From the NCBI RefSeq assembly GCF_001704415.2, contig NC_030826.1:30809324-30873323 (forward strand): 64,000 nt of DNA, given 5' to 3'. Position numbers and translations under genes: made by a program. This DNA is from Capra hircus (Eukaryota; Chordata; Mammalia; Artiodactyla; Bovidae). Shown here piece by piece: positions 22,380-32,939 of this stretch; position 1 is the stretch's first letter; the number at the start of each line of letters is the position of its first letter. The notes beneath the pieces are model-generated. The model saw only the letters and a list, made by a program, of their open reading frames with translations, ran no database searches and had not been told where the DNA came from.

Positions 22380-22990
22380 GAGCTCCGTGCGCCCCGGGAG
22401 CGCGGGAGCGCAAGTGTCCTCCTGGGGTGGGACACACACACCGCCTACAGCCCCCCGGCGTCTCCCAGGCTGCGGGGAAGGAAAGCCCCCTCCCCGGGGT
22501 TCCCCACCCTCCCACCTGGCCCGCCCACCTACGCGCCCAGCGCCGCGCCCCTCCGCTCCCCTCCTCCCCGGCTCCGCCCCCCGCCCGCGCCCCCGCATCC
22601 CTGCCTCCCACCCCAGCGCAGCCCGAGTCCAGACCGGCTCCCGGGACTCCGGCGGCTGCGAGTCCCGGGCGCCGCTCGCTCCTCCTGATTGGTTGAGCTC
22701 CTGTCAGTAGTAAAAAAGGATCAGATAGCAAACTGGGGACCTTCATAAAGGCGTGGTGGGGATGCTCGAGGAGCGGGCAGCCTATGACATCAGCCGCGCA
22801 CGCCTGGGATGCCCGCGGCGCCCGGCCAGACCCCGAGGAGGCGCAGGGTCCCGCCGGCCGAGAGCGCAGTAGCCCCGCTGCGGCGAGCGGGGAGGCCGCC
22901 GCTTTCCAGGGGACACGGGTTTCGGTCCCTGGCTGCCGCTGTACTCCTTCCTACCCAGGGGAGCTCGCGGAGAGTTGGATGAATTCTGGG
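22380..22990 (+). promoter_or_regulatory. MYOCD: MYOCD CpG-island promoter
   Basis: This is the only long CpG-rich, C+G-rich stretch in the window. It ends 100 bp before the MYOCD start codon. Visible elements in order are an inverted CCAAT box (ATTGG, 22688-22692), a GATA-like AGATAG (22723-22728), a TATA-like CATAAAG (22744-22750) and a CRE/AP-1-like TGACATCA (22785-22792). The CCAAT-to-TATA spacing of about 55 bp is typical of a core promoter, which predicts transcription start near 22,775. GC-rich words (ccgcccacc, ctccgccccc) upstream could bind SP/KLF factors. The start site is inferred, not seen. The long frames across this block on both strands are by-products of high GC. Confidence 0.8.
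22744..22750 (+). promoter_or_regulatory. TATA-like box of MYOCD
   Basis: CATAAAG in an AT-poor setting, 41 bp upstream of the CRE-like site. Non-canonical TATA, so start selection may be somewhat dispersed. Confidence 0.5.
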
Positions 22991-23090
22991 TTGTTCACTT
23001 CGGTCAGCTGAGCTCCCGGGAGCCCGTTCCTGGTGGACATCAGGGGGCGTCTGGCTAAGGGACCAGCGGCTCTCTGAGACTCAACTCAAC
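22775..23090 (+). other. MYOCD: MYOCD 5' UTR (inferred) with upstream ORFs
   Basis: The start at 22,775 is placed about 25-30 bp after the TATA-like box. Two upstream ORFs lie inside: 22,784-23,011 (75 codons, begins MTSAAHAWDARG) and 22,809-22,982 (57 codons, begins MPAAPGQTPRR), overlapping in different frames. Both stop before the main ATG at 23,091 (79 and 108 bases short). If the real start is downstream of 22,784 the first uORF loses its ATG. Confidence 0.55.
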
Positions 23091-23145
23091 ATGACACTCC
23101 TGGGGTCTGAGCACTCTTTGCTGATTAGGACCAAGTTCAGATCAG
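23091..23145 (+). CDS. MYOCD: MYOCD coding exon 1 (myocardin N-terminus)
   Basis: Myocardin is a nuclear coactivator that binds SRF and drives CArG-box genes in heart and smooth muscle. This exon encodes residues 1-18, MTLLGSEHSLLIRTKFRS, plus one base of codon 19. This is the characteristic N-terminus of the long isoform as I know it from mammals; position 14 is Thr here (Ser or Arg in the human and mouse proteins from memory). The ATG has A at -3 and A at +4. The donor is TCAG|gtaggg at 23,146. Reading on past the donor gives an unrelated 94-codon frame that should be ignored. It sits 100 bp downstream of the CpG island. The splice phase (1) matches exon 2. The protein is normally over 900 residues, so this is a small first part. 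Confidence 0.97.
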
Positions 23146-24007
23146 GTAGGGCGAAGACACTGAGCGTTCCTTCTTCAGCTCTTCCTGCTCTTCCACGTCT
23201 CAGCTGCACACTGCTTTCCAGTGCACGCCTCAGAGCCCACCTTGGCTCCTGCACCTCTGTCCCCCAGAAGCACATTTGGGAAGTCAAGAATTGTATGAGC
23301 CTGGGAGGGGTGGGAGGTGGCTTTCATGTCTTCTGTTGTCAATGCTTTGAGCCGCAGAGGTGGTTTGGTTTGTGAGAAGGCCAATCCTTTTATTTTTGTC
23401 TCTGAATCTGTGACTAGGGGAAAAAAAAAAAATTGGGGGGGGGGGAGGGGTGTGCATCATAAAAGGAATAACCTTGAAAATGAGCTCATGGGGATTTCAG
23501 GTTTGAGAGCTGAGAACTGTGAGAAGATGAACCTGGCGCTGGACATTACATACAGGAGCCACTTCAAATGTAGCTAATCCAAACAAATGTATTTCCCAAA
23601 AAAAGTCACTTGGGGAAAGTAAAAATAGCAAATTTGGAGCTCACCAAGTATTCAAAATGACATCACTGTAGGAAAAAAAAAAGTCTAGTGCCACAAATAT
23701 TTTTTCCCAAACCATCTGATATTTATAAATGGAGACTTTCCCCCCAAATTTCTGTCCTGATAGAGAAACTTCTCCGCGGACACTGAGGGAAGGTGAGTGG
23801 GGGAGGAGACAGGGCCTTTAACTGCCCCGCAAACAGGCTGTTGTGTGTACTCACCCCTGGAAGATATTGGTGTGCGGGTCTGCACACTGAGACAGGGTCA
23901 GTTCTTCAGTTCTTTCTCAGCAGCTCTGTGTAGAATATTGGTTTTAGGAAAGTGACGACAAACTCAATAAATGGTACAGCTTCTACCTAGAAGATGCCAT
24001 GTCTGCA
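23146..24007 (+). other. Intron 1 start, repeat-free
   Basis: No recognisable repeat apart from an A/G homopolymer stretch (23,418-23,446). Contains the candidate cluster listed separately. Confidence 0.5.
23600..23735 (+). promoter_or_regulatory. Candidate muscle-factor site cluster in intron 1
   Basis: GTAAAAATAG (23619-23628) is a MEF2 site differing from CTAAAAATAG only at its first base. It is directly joined to GCAAATTTGG (23628-23637), a CArG box with one mismatch. A second MEF2-like ATATTTATAA lies at 23719-23728 and a second TGACATCA word occurs about 20 bp after the CArG-like word. No repeat overlaps the cluster, about 475-585 bp after exon 1. Confidence 0.4.
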
Positions 24008-24198
24008 CGCTCAGTCGCTTCAGTCATGACTGACTCTTTGCGACCCTGTGGACTGTATCGCGCCAGGCTCCTCTGTCCATGGGATTCTCCAGGGAAGAAT
24101 ACTAGAGAGGGTTGAATCTTCCTGACCCAGGGGTGGAACCCGCACCTCCTGCATTGGGAGGCCCGGGTTCTTTACCACAGCTGCCACCTGGGAAGCCC
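24008..24198 (-). mobile_element. Bov-tA SINE
   Basis: Reverse copy with catgactgactctttgcgac at left and agctgccacctgggaagccc at the tRNA end. Confidence 0.93.
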
Positions 24199-25815
24199 AG
24201 GAGTTGCTGTGAATTACTTTAAACTGTGATGTGGACATTTCCCATAACAGGTGTTATAAGGATGCTGGCATAGTTTTCTAAGTTTTCCATAGCCTTTCTA
24301 CATGGGACCACTCAGCATGTCACTTGGAAGGAGGTTACAAAAAATGAGAAGAGTGGATGCTGTAAAGTAGGGCCCTCTGGGACCTCCTTAGGTGCGCCTG
24401 GCTTTTAGATGTCTGTGGGATCCCATGGAGATTTTCTGTGGCTCTGTACTGTCAAAGCGAGATAAAAACTTGAGAACTTAGGCTCAAGACAAAGCGCCCT
24501 GAAACAAGACTCAGCGCCCTGAAGATGCGGGGCGAGTCTGCGAGGCACTAGGTTCTGCAGTGGATTAATCAATCCATCCTTCCCGTGCTGAGGTGAGGTG
24601 CTTGGTCTGTTAATCCACTAGAGACGCAGAGACACGGCCTCCGCTTCGCAATTTGGTCAGGACCGCAGGGCAACACTGCCACCTTTCTGAAGAGCAGAGG
24701 ATGTGAGTTTGTTTTGTGAGAAGCTCCACACATTTCAGATACACCCTCACCAGTTCCCTGTAGGGCCGGGGGAGGGCCTGGTTTGTCTCTGGACGGATCT
24801 GGGGATGTACTTGATAGTGGAATTTCGGAACAGGCTTGTCAAGCGATGCTTCCCTCAGCTGCAGTGCAGAGGAGAGTCGGACGGTTCTCCTAATTCCTGC
24901 CTTGGTGGGTTGGTGGAGTCCTGTGTGTCCCAGGCAGGCCTTGCAGACCTGCACCCTGGAGCTTCTGAGAATTCCAATGGCAGCCTCACTTTTGCTGTTC
25001 TTGGTTTGTCTGTTTGTTTGTTTTAACTTGGACATGCTTTTGTGTCACAGAAAGTGTTGCTTTGGGAAAACGTGCTGTCAAAGCAGACAAAGGCGTGCTT
25101 AATCTTCTACCTTCGATAAACAGAGAAACAGAGGGTCTGAAAATGGACAAAGTGGTTTGGTCATCTGAGATGTTAGGAGTTGATGATGTCTTGAAAGATA
25201 GAGAAGAAGACACACTGAATATAAAACTAAGTAGACATCATTTTTCATATGTGATTATTCTTCCTGGAGATCATTGCTGCTGTAGCTGCAGGAACACAGA
25301 AATCTGGCTGGCAGCAGGAGAGCCCAAGGGCCTCTTCAAGAGTCCTCGGTTTACTTTATGGCTAACAATGGATCAAGAAGCCTCTTCTCTGTTTTGATTT
25401 CTCTCTCTCTCTTTCTCTCTTGTTTTCTTTCTTTTTTTTTTTTCTTCTCCTTTTCTTTCACAAACTGCTCAAAATGTAAACTCATAAAACTGTACCTCAC
25501 TGCTAATGTTTGCTTTGATAGTGGATTCTGGTGTACTTCATTTAAAATGTTTCAAAAAGCAGGAAACAAAATTGTTCTCTGATCAAAGTAAGATGGTAGG
25601 ACTGCTTTATAAGGGAGCAGATAACTGTTTCCACTCTGAAACTAACATTATGGTAACCGTTTCCAACTGACTTTCTATAAACTGTATTTGAGTGGCCTTG
25701 TTATTGAACTACAAAGTCTGCTACCAGAGCGATAAATATGAAAGTTTACATGGACAGACATGTTTAGTGATCTAAATTCATCCTACTGGAATGCCAGACT
25801 CCCTGGGTTTTTAGC
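24199..25815. other. Intron 1 unassigned DNA
   Basis: 1.6 kb without a recognisable repeat except a pyrimidine-rich run at about 25,397-25,460. A 141-codon minus frame (24,610-25,035) and a 127-codon plus frame (25,014-25,397) show no domain motif and no convincing paired splice sites. Confidence 0.4.
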
Positions 25816-26000
25816 AGGTACCTGTTCTTATCAGCTGTGTAACCTGAAACCTTCGATAAATTACATAATTTTCTCTGCCCCAATTTGTTTAGTTTGAATA
25901 ATGACAAGAATCATAGGGTTGTTGTGACAAATGTGGAAATACAAGTAGAGCATTTTTTAAAAATGCCTGGCACTTAGTAAGCCCACAAAAAAAGTACTGT
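25816..26000 (+). mobile_element. MIR SINE (ancient)
   Basis: cagctgtgtaacctgaaacc, then catagggttgttgtgacaaa, then aaatgcctggcacttagtaa in the order of a MIR 5'-to-3' core. Confidence 0.7.
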
Positions 26001-27006
26001 TCTATTATTCATATTCATTCACAGGGTGGTCCTAGGCTTGTCATTTCTTCCCTGTGACTCTTGGTTGCTTCATCTGTAAATGTCTAGGTTGGGCTCGGTG
26101 ATTTCTTCCACCCTTGGGAAACATTTTATGGTTCTGTGAAAATGCAAAGATTGGGAATAAGTAAAATTGTGATCGGGCTGTGTGTCAGTTGGGCATACAT
26201 CATAGACAGTCTACTGAAGTGCAGTCATTTTAGTGTTGTTTTTGAATTAACCACATTTTATTGTATTTTGTCTTCTAGTTCTGTCAATATCTGTAGTCAG
26301 TATCACTGTTGATAATTTTCTTCATCACCATAATCCTGTGCCAGTAAGACACAAGGACCCATATGTGTGCACACACGCACACACACACACACCATGCACA
26401 AAGGATCAAAAAGGAGAGAGATAGGTCTATTAGTGGGTTTCCCTTTTAAAGAACTGTTGTGTTTCTTTTGCTTTGTTCTCTTTTTCTCTTCTTCCCATTC
26501 AAACAGCTCGTACAAAGGTGGACTCTGGTTTCTGCCATGACCTTGACTTTATCTCCCAGAAATTTAGGGTTGTCAAGCTTTAGCAAATCAAAATGCAAAA
26601 TGCCTAGTTGAATTTGAGATAAGCAGTATTTAGTTTTTAGCCTGTTGCAATATTAGGAGCACACTTTCACCTAACCTGGACGTTCTGCATTTTCTGTGGT
26701 AGCTGGGCTATAAAACTATGTATATTCACCAAATTTAATTGGTCTCTTCAGATCTCTTTTTTTTTTTTCATCTACAAAATAGAGGATTTGAGTGGTTCAT
26801 CTTTGCAGTTAGTTTTTAAATTTTCCCAAATGAATAGCCCAAGTACTTCTATAAAGTTTTGGTGACTATAAGCTTCATCAAAGCATCACTATGTCATTTT
26901 TTAACTGTCATATCCTTGGGGAACTGGACATAGAGTAGATGTTCAGTAACTTTTTCTTACGTGGATTGATGAATAATTCATACCTGCCATCTTTATAATT
27001 TGTTAG
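26001..27006. other. Intron 1 AT-rich DNA
   Basis: Holds an (AC)n tract at 26,368-26,392 and an L2-like remnant near 26,920-26,960 (ggacatagagtagatgttca). Nothing else recognised. Confidence 0.4.
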
Positions 27007-27215
27007 TTTCATTCAATTACTAAATTGTATCTGACTCTTTTGTGAGCCCACGGGCTGTAGCCCACCAGGCTTCTCTTTCTATGGGATTTCTCAGGCAAGA
27101 ATATTGGAGTAGGTTACTATTTCCTTCTCCAGGAGATCTTCCCAACTCAGGAATAGAACCCACGTCTCCTGCTTTGGCAGGCGGGTTCTTTACCACTGAG
27201 CCACCAGGGAAGCCC
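27007..27215 (-). mobile_element. Bov-tA SINE
   Basis: Reverse copy, cattcaattactaaattgta to gagccaccagggaagccct. More diverged than most here. Confidence 0.9.
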
Positions 27216-27254
27216 TGACTTTATGATTAGCCCATTATTATTCTAAGATTATTC

Positions 27255-27950
27255 TGAAGGCAGTCTTTTCAGTTGCTTCGTATGTTCAGTGTTCTTTTCA
27301 TAATTTGTTATTTTCCGAGAACAAAACACCATAGCTTGGGTAGCAAAACAGCAGACATTTATTTTCTCTGGAGGTGGAAGTCTAGCATTCCCATCATGGT
27401 AATTTTCTGGTCAGAGTTCTCTCCCTGGCTTGCAGACGGTCGCTTTTTCACTGTGTCCTCACATGGCAGAGAGAAAGACAGGCAGATAGACAGCGAGCTC
27501 TCTGATCTCTTCTCACAAGGACCCTGATCTCATCACGAGGGCCTCACTATGGAGTCCTCGTCTAAACCTAATTATTCCCAAAGGCTTCAAACCTAGTTAT
27601 TCCCAAAGTCCTTCATCTCCAAGGACATCCCGGATGGTCCAGTGGTTAAGACTCCAATCTCCCAGTGCAGAGGATTCTGGTTTGATCCCTTGTCGGGAAA
27701 CTAGATCCTGCATGCTGCAACTGAAATCCAGACAGCCAAATAAGTAAAATAAATAAACCAAGTCTGTAAAAAAAAAAAAAAAATACTATCACATACAGAG
27801 GTTAGGGCTTCAGCATGTGAATTTAGTATGTGGTGGGTGGGTGGGGGGCACAGTTCAGTCCATAAGAACAGCTAAGATCACATACTCAGGTGCCATGGGT
27901 TAGGGTGTGGACATCTTTGGGGAAAGAGACATTATTCTGCCTATGAGAGT
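27255..27950 (-). mobile_element. MLT1-type solo LTR (old ERVL-MaLR relic), split by CHR
   Basis: Reverse MaLR LTR: gtcgctttttcactgtgtcc, tcacatggcagagagaaag, later tcagcatgtgaatttagtat and cagttcagtccataagaac. It is a non-coding long terminal repeat with no gag, pol or env frame nearby. A CHR SINE splits it at 27,621-27,783. Confidence 0.72.
27621..27783 (+). mobile_element. CHR-type tRNA-Glu SINE
   Basis: aggacatcccggatggtcca, tggtttgatcccttgtcggg and a long poly-A (27,769-27,783). Inserted in the MLT1 LTR. Confidence 0.93.
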
Positions 27951-28135
27951 AGCGGCCACTATGCCATTCCTCACTGTAACCCCTCCACATGCCCCTGTCC
28001 TACAGACTGTGTTCTTCAGCCCTTTTCCCTGCATATGGATTATCCAGCCTCAATCCCATTGTTGTCCGCAGGGTGGTCCCCAGAAGACTCATTTCATAGT
28101 ATGTTAAAGTTGTTCAGCAGGAAATTTGAAGGATG

Positions 28136-28330
28136 CAAGGACTTCCTTAGTGGTCCAGGCATTAAGACTTCACCTTCTAATGCAGGGGATTCGGGTTCGA
28201 TCCCTGGTTGGGGAACTACGATCCCACATGCCTCTTTGGGGAAAAAAAAAAGACAAGATAGATGCAATATAGTAACAAACTCAATAAAGTCCTCTAAAAA
28301 AATAGCTCACATCAAAACAAAAAAATGGAA
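28136..28330 (+). mobile_element. CHR-type tRNA-Glu SINE, long form
   Basis: aaggacttccttagtggtcc, gggttcgatccctggttggg, then the 3' body caataaagtcctct and cacatcaaaacaaaa, the same 3' body that remains alone at 5,967-6,081. Confidence 0.92.
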
Positions 28331-28990
28331 AGAGGGAAGAGAGTATAGTGAAAAATTAAATTATATTTTTAATTGCAGAATTTCTGAAGACTTTACTATT
28401 TCTAATGTCAGTTATGAGCTTCTAAAAGGCAGTGATTCCCAGCCATGTTTCACCTTTATTCACGCAGCACCTCAGAGGGCAAGTTTAGCTGGATAGACAC
28501 ATCATGGAAAATTTTTTCTGGACACAGAGCCTCACAGTTTCCGAGCGTGATTTCTCTAATGGGGTTAATCTCTACACGTAGGTCACTGACAGGCCCTCCG
28601 CACCAGCCAGGTGTAAACTCTGATGCTTTTCCTTCCCCCACCTCACTCCTCAAACCTCTGTTATTTATTGTCACCAGTGCCCCATCCCAGGAATATCCAT
28701 CAGAGGCTTATATATAATCCCTGTCCCCAAGGAGCTCCCAGGCCACCTGGAAAGTGCTGAAAAATGCTATATGAGAGTCACATATTTATGCATTCATTCA
28801 ACAGACATGCGTGAATATCTCTTTCCTGTTGCCCTTGTAAGGGAGGCTGTGTTAGGAGCTGGGGGTCTGTTTGGGGAGCAAAACAGACCTAGCTCGTGTC
28901 CTCACATGGGATGTTAGAGCCAACCCTCTAATTCTCTGTGTGCGATTCCTTTAAGCTGTGCTCTCCAAAAGCCCATGTGACAACACAGTT
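28331..28990. other. Intron 1 unassigned DNA
   Basis: No recognisable repeat or exon. Confidence 0.4.
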
Positions 28991-29215
28991 AGCTGGATCC
29001 TAGAAGATGAGCGTATTTCAAGGCCTAAGTAGGAATTTAAAATCTTTTATAAAAACTAGAGGAGGAGCTGGATCCTAGAAGATGAGTGTATTTCAAGGCC
29101 TAAGTAGGAATTTAAAATCTTTTATAAAAACTAGAGGAGGAGCTGGATCCTAGAAGATGAGTGTATTTCAAGGCCTAAGTAGGAATTTAAAATCTTTTAT
29201 AAAAACCAGAGGAGG
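28991..29215 (+). repeat. 75-bp direct repeat, three tandem copies
   Basis: Units start at 28,991, 29,066 and 29,141 with agctggatcctagaagatga and run to ctagaggagg. Only about two substitutions separate the copies (gcgtattt versus gtgtattt; ctagagg versus ccagagg). The unit is not a retroposon family I recognise. The third copy runs straight into the CHR SINE at 29,217. Confidence 0.95.
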
Positions 29216-29216
29216 A

Positions 29217-29382
29217 GGACTTCCCTGATAATCCAGTGGTTAAGAATTTGCCTTCCAATGCAGGGGAATGTAGGTTCAATCCCAAGTCAGGGAACTAAGA
29301 TCCCACATGCTACAGGGCACCACAACCAGAGTGAAGCTGGTGCGATGCAGCCAAAAACAAATTTAAAAATAGATTTTTTTTT
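29217..29382 (+). mobile_element. CHR-type tRNA-Glu SINE
   Basis: ggacttccctgataatccag, tgcaggggaatgtaggttca, A/T-rich tail; the sequence after it (aagctagaggaatg) resembles the end of the 75-bp unit (aaactagaggagg). Confidence 0.9.
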
Positions 29383-30007
29383 TAAGCTAGAGGAATGTTC
29401 AGTCAGGCCACCTGCCTGAGACCATTACTTTCACCTCATATACTGGGGGCGGGGGGGGGGTGGTTGGCTTCCCTAGCGTCTTCATTACCATGGCAACACC
29501 CCCAAATTCCCCTCCACACCTAACCATCCTTATTATTATCCATAGCTCTAACCACTACAGCAGACACTAAACTTAGTTTCACTTGGTTATTTGTGTGTTT
29601 GTCCACGAGGGCAGGAATTTTTGTTTGTTCCTTCATTTTCACTGCTTTCTTCCCTGGCACCTAAAACAGTGATGGGCATAGATTAGGCCCTGTTAAAAAC
29701 GCCTTGAATGAGTACATTTTATTTTCCCACCAAAGACTATTTAGAAACAATAAAAGTAAACAGGGTATGTTTCTATATATTTTTAGGCATATTGGTGTCA
29801 AGGGTAGGGGCTTAAAACTATAACAACAACAACAAAAAAGAATGAGTGGATATAAATACAGAATTCTGAAAAGTAGTTTCCTCTGGAGTGGGAGACACAG
29901 GGAGACTAGATACGGATGTGGTCCAAGGGGAGAGAAAGGATATCGTGATGCTGGTTTTAGCTTGATTGGTGGTGACATGCACGCTGATTATTAAGCAAAT
30001 GAATTAA
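29383..30007. other. Intron 1 DNA with old L2 and L1 relics
   Basis: A poly-G tract lies at 29,446-29,460. L2 3' end at about 29,590-29,715 (ccacgagggcaggaattttt, ctggcacctaaaacagtgat). Possible old L1 3' fragment at 29,840-30,000. Confidence 0.5.
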
Positions 30008-30545
30008 ATTGAAAGATGCTTGCTTCTTGGAAGAAAAGCTATGATAAACCTAGACAGCCTATTAAAAAGCAGAGACATCACTTTGCCAACACATGTCCGT
30101 ATAATCAAAGCTATGTTTTTTCCAGTAGTCATGTACAAATGTGAGAGTTAGTCCATAAAGAAGGCTGAGTGCTGAAGAATTGATGCTTTCAAATTGTGGT
30201 GCTGGAAAAGACTCTTGAGAGTCCCTTGGACTGCAAGGAGATCAAACCAGTCAATAGTAAAGGACATCAACCTTGAATATTCACTGGAAGGACGGATGCT
30301 AAAGCTGAAGCTCCATACTTTGGCCACCTGATGTGAAGAGCCAACTCACTGGAAAAGACCCTGATGCTGGGAAGGACTGGAGGCAAAAGGAGAAGAGGAC
30401 TGCAGAGGATGCGATGGGAAGATAGCATCACTGACTCAGTGGACATAAATCCGAGCAAACTCCGGGAGATAGTGAAGGACAGAGGAGCCTGGCATGCTGC
30501 AGTCCATGGAGTCAAAAAGAATCAAACACAACTTAGTGGCTGAAC
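30008..30545 (+). mobile_element. BovB LINE 3' part (diverged)
   Basis: gatgcttgcttcttggaag through acacaacttagtggctgaac. Many substitutions and no long frame, so an older copy. Confidence 0.92.
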
Positions 30546-31286
30546 AGCAGCGTTCATGGGTCAGTGATGACAATGTGACCTGTCCTAAGGATAATAATGA
30601 ATCCAATTTACTGTACCTGGCATCTTTGGAAAAATGAAAATGTAAGTTTTTTAAGACCATAAAGAGTAGCCTTCCTCTTTTATCTGCTACAGTGCATGAT
30701 AGACACAGTAAGATTTTGTCAAATTGGATTGAACCAAATTTAATGGTTTCTGATTGAATTGAGTTGAACTGGAGAATTAACAGGATTGCACGGCAGATGT
30801 CCAAGTGCTCAACTGGAAGCATAGGGTTTTCCATACCTCAGAAAAGCCGAACATAAATAGGAGATGTTGGCGCATAATGTGGTCTTTCATGTTCTTCATT
30901 CTCATGTGCCCAGCACAACCTCACTGGTCTTCTATCGGATGGTCTTGCATCTCTGCCTAGATCAGGAAGGTGAAGTCAGCAAGTGTATTTCCCAGGTACC
31001 AGCCTTTGAAGTCTCATGCCCGCTCTCCAGTGGGTAGAACTTAGAACTATGCAGGAGCCCACACACCCTCTCTGACTCACAATCCTGGGAAAGTCAGCTC
31101 AGCTCGCTGGGTACCTGTTTCCATGCTGGCAAAATGGTTCCTGCCGTTTGTGAGGGAAAGACCTTTGTAGAATTACTGAGGCTTTCTCTACATTCCCCAC
31201 GTGCGAAGGGATTACTTGGTCTGGTGGCTTGTGAATTGCACTAGAGAGAGGTATGGAATGGTGAGTTCGATAGACATAAATAAGAT
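30546..31286. other. Intron 1 unassigned DNA
   Basis: No recognisable feature. Confidence 0.4.
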
Positions 31287-31569
31287 TTTTTTTCATTAGG
31301 TAATGTTGGGCTGCACTGGGCCTTTGTTGCTATGCACAGGCTTTCTCTCGTTGCAGCGAATGGAGGCTGCTCTCAAGTTGTGGGGATGGGCTTCTTTTTG
31401 TGGGGGCTTCTCTTGTTGTGGAGAACAGGCTCTAGAGTGAGGCTCAGCAGTTGCCGTACATGGTCTTAGCTACGCCATGGCATGTGGAATCTTCCTGGAC
31501 CAAGGATTGAACCCATGTCCCCAGCATTAGCAGGTGGATTCTTAACCACTGGACCACCAGGGAAGTCCT
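31287..31569 (-). mobile_element. CHR-1-type SINE
   Basis: Reverse copy: ggctgcactgggcctttgtt, cagcagttgccgtacatggt, tggaccaccagggaagtcct. Confidence 0.93.
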
Positions 31570-31769
31570 AAATATGATTTTTAAGACATCAGCAACAACC
31601 ATTAACCAAATAACAAATTTTTTCAGGCTTATGATTTTAGTACTCAGATTTTCAGCTTTATTGAGCAGACAGCATTTGTTTAAATCAGCGATTTGCAGTC
31701 ATTTCCATCCTGACATCATCCAGAATAGCTGGTAAGTCAAGCTTTACTTAACTAGATTTGAATTGCTTT

Positions 31770-31899
31770 TAAAAAAAAATTTTTTTTTTTCCTGTCACAC
31801 TGCATGGCTTGTGGGATTTTCCTTCCTTGACCAGGAATTGAACCCACACTTCCTTCAGTGAGAGTGCAGAATCCTGACTGCTTGACCACCAGGGAATTC
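31770..31899 (-). mobile_element. CHR-type tRNA-Glu SINE (short)
   Basis: Poly-A/T at left, cctgtcacactgcatggctt, gacctccag-like end cttgaccaccagggaattct. Confidence 0.88.
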
Positions 31900-32696
31900 T
31901 CTGAATTAATATTTTTAGGTAAAAAACAAGGGTCTCCAATTTTTGTTACAATAAGATGTATCATTTATTCCCAGAAATTTAGAATAAATAAGGCTGATTC
32001 CCGACTTCAATTTTTACAGAGCATAGCAAAGTGCTCCCTGGAACCACTGAGGAAAGAATCATTTCTTTCTTTTCTCCTGTTAGTTGAAGGAAGATAAATT
32101 CTCCTATTCCCCTATAGATGCTACTAGAATACTTCTCTTACATTTCAGCCACTGCAGTTGATGTTTGCTGTATTCAGACACCTTAGATCGTTAGAGAAAG
32201 CGGTAGGATTCGAGCAGTAGAAGCAGTGGCTTAAGCCACTGTAATATTGTACAATGTATTTATTGGGTCCCCCATCTAGAACCTCAGTCATCGCTGGGTA
32301 TGTGTAGCAATGGTCAGTGATCACAGCCTCTCAGATTCTCAGTGTGTCTTGCCTAACATCTCCATCTGAACTACCTCTCAAATAAGTTATCCAGCCCTCA
32401 ATCTGGGTCTCTTTCCCCTTAGACTCTTCAATGCTACAAAGGCATCAGTTCTTTCTTATTAAATATAGTCCAGTAGCCCCCGGGAATGTCCCTGTTCCAC
32501 AGATAAGAACTGGAAAATACCCCGTAAGCAGTTTTTCACTTTCCTATTTCTGGGAACTCTCCTTTCAGGAAGTCGTTCAATTTTGTTGTCCTCATGACTG
32601 GTTAGTCTGGCTTCTTATCCAAGGTAAAGTTCCACATGGAACTTTTCAATTCTCAGTTTTACAGTGAGTAACTGATGAGGCATAAAATGTTAGAAG
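31900..32696. other. Intron 1 unassigned DNA
   Basis: No recognisable repeat or exon. Confidence 0.4.
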
Positions 32697-32842
32697 ATGA
32701 TTTTCTTTAAATTTATTTATTTTTTAATTGAAGGATAACTGCTTTATAGAATTGTGTTGGTTTCTGCCAAACATCAACATGAATCAGCCATAGGTATATT
32801 ATGTCCCCTCTCTCTTCAACCTTCTTCCCACCTCCCTAGAAG
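32697..32842 (-). mobile_element. L1 3' end fragment
   Basis: tatttattttttaattgaag, ggtttctgccaaacatcaac, catgaatcagccataggtat, then cccacctcccta. Confidence 0.82.
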
Positions 32843-32939
32843 ACAGTTTTAAATTTAGTGCCCTCCCCAAAGACACAGAGAAATGTCAGTAAATGTTACA
32901 TATTATCTCATTTCTTGATCAAATGGCAATTAAAAAGCA

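Noticed and set aside
22196..22746. Long frames (166, 168, 129 and 107 codons) on both strands near 22.2-22.7 kb
   Set aside because: They lie upstream of or in the CpG island, overlap in all frames, are Pro/Gly/Arg-rich and reflect high GC content.
23091..23375. 94-codon ORF starting at the MYOCD ATG as a complete small protein
   Set aside because: Only the first 18 codons match myocardin; the rest is intron read beyond a clear gtaggg donor.
27255..27950. Functional endogenous retrovirus
   Set aside because: Only a diverged solo LTR of MLT1 type is present, with no retroviral coding frame nearby.
28991..29215. Regular 75-bp repeats as a CRISPR-like array
   Set aside because: There are no spacers; units abut directly, and the setting is a vertebrate intron.
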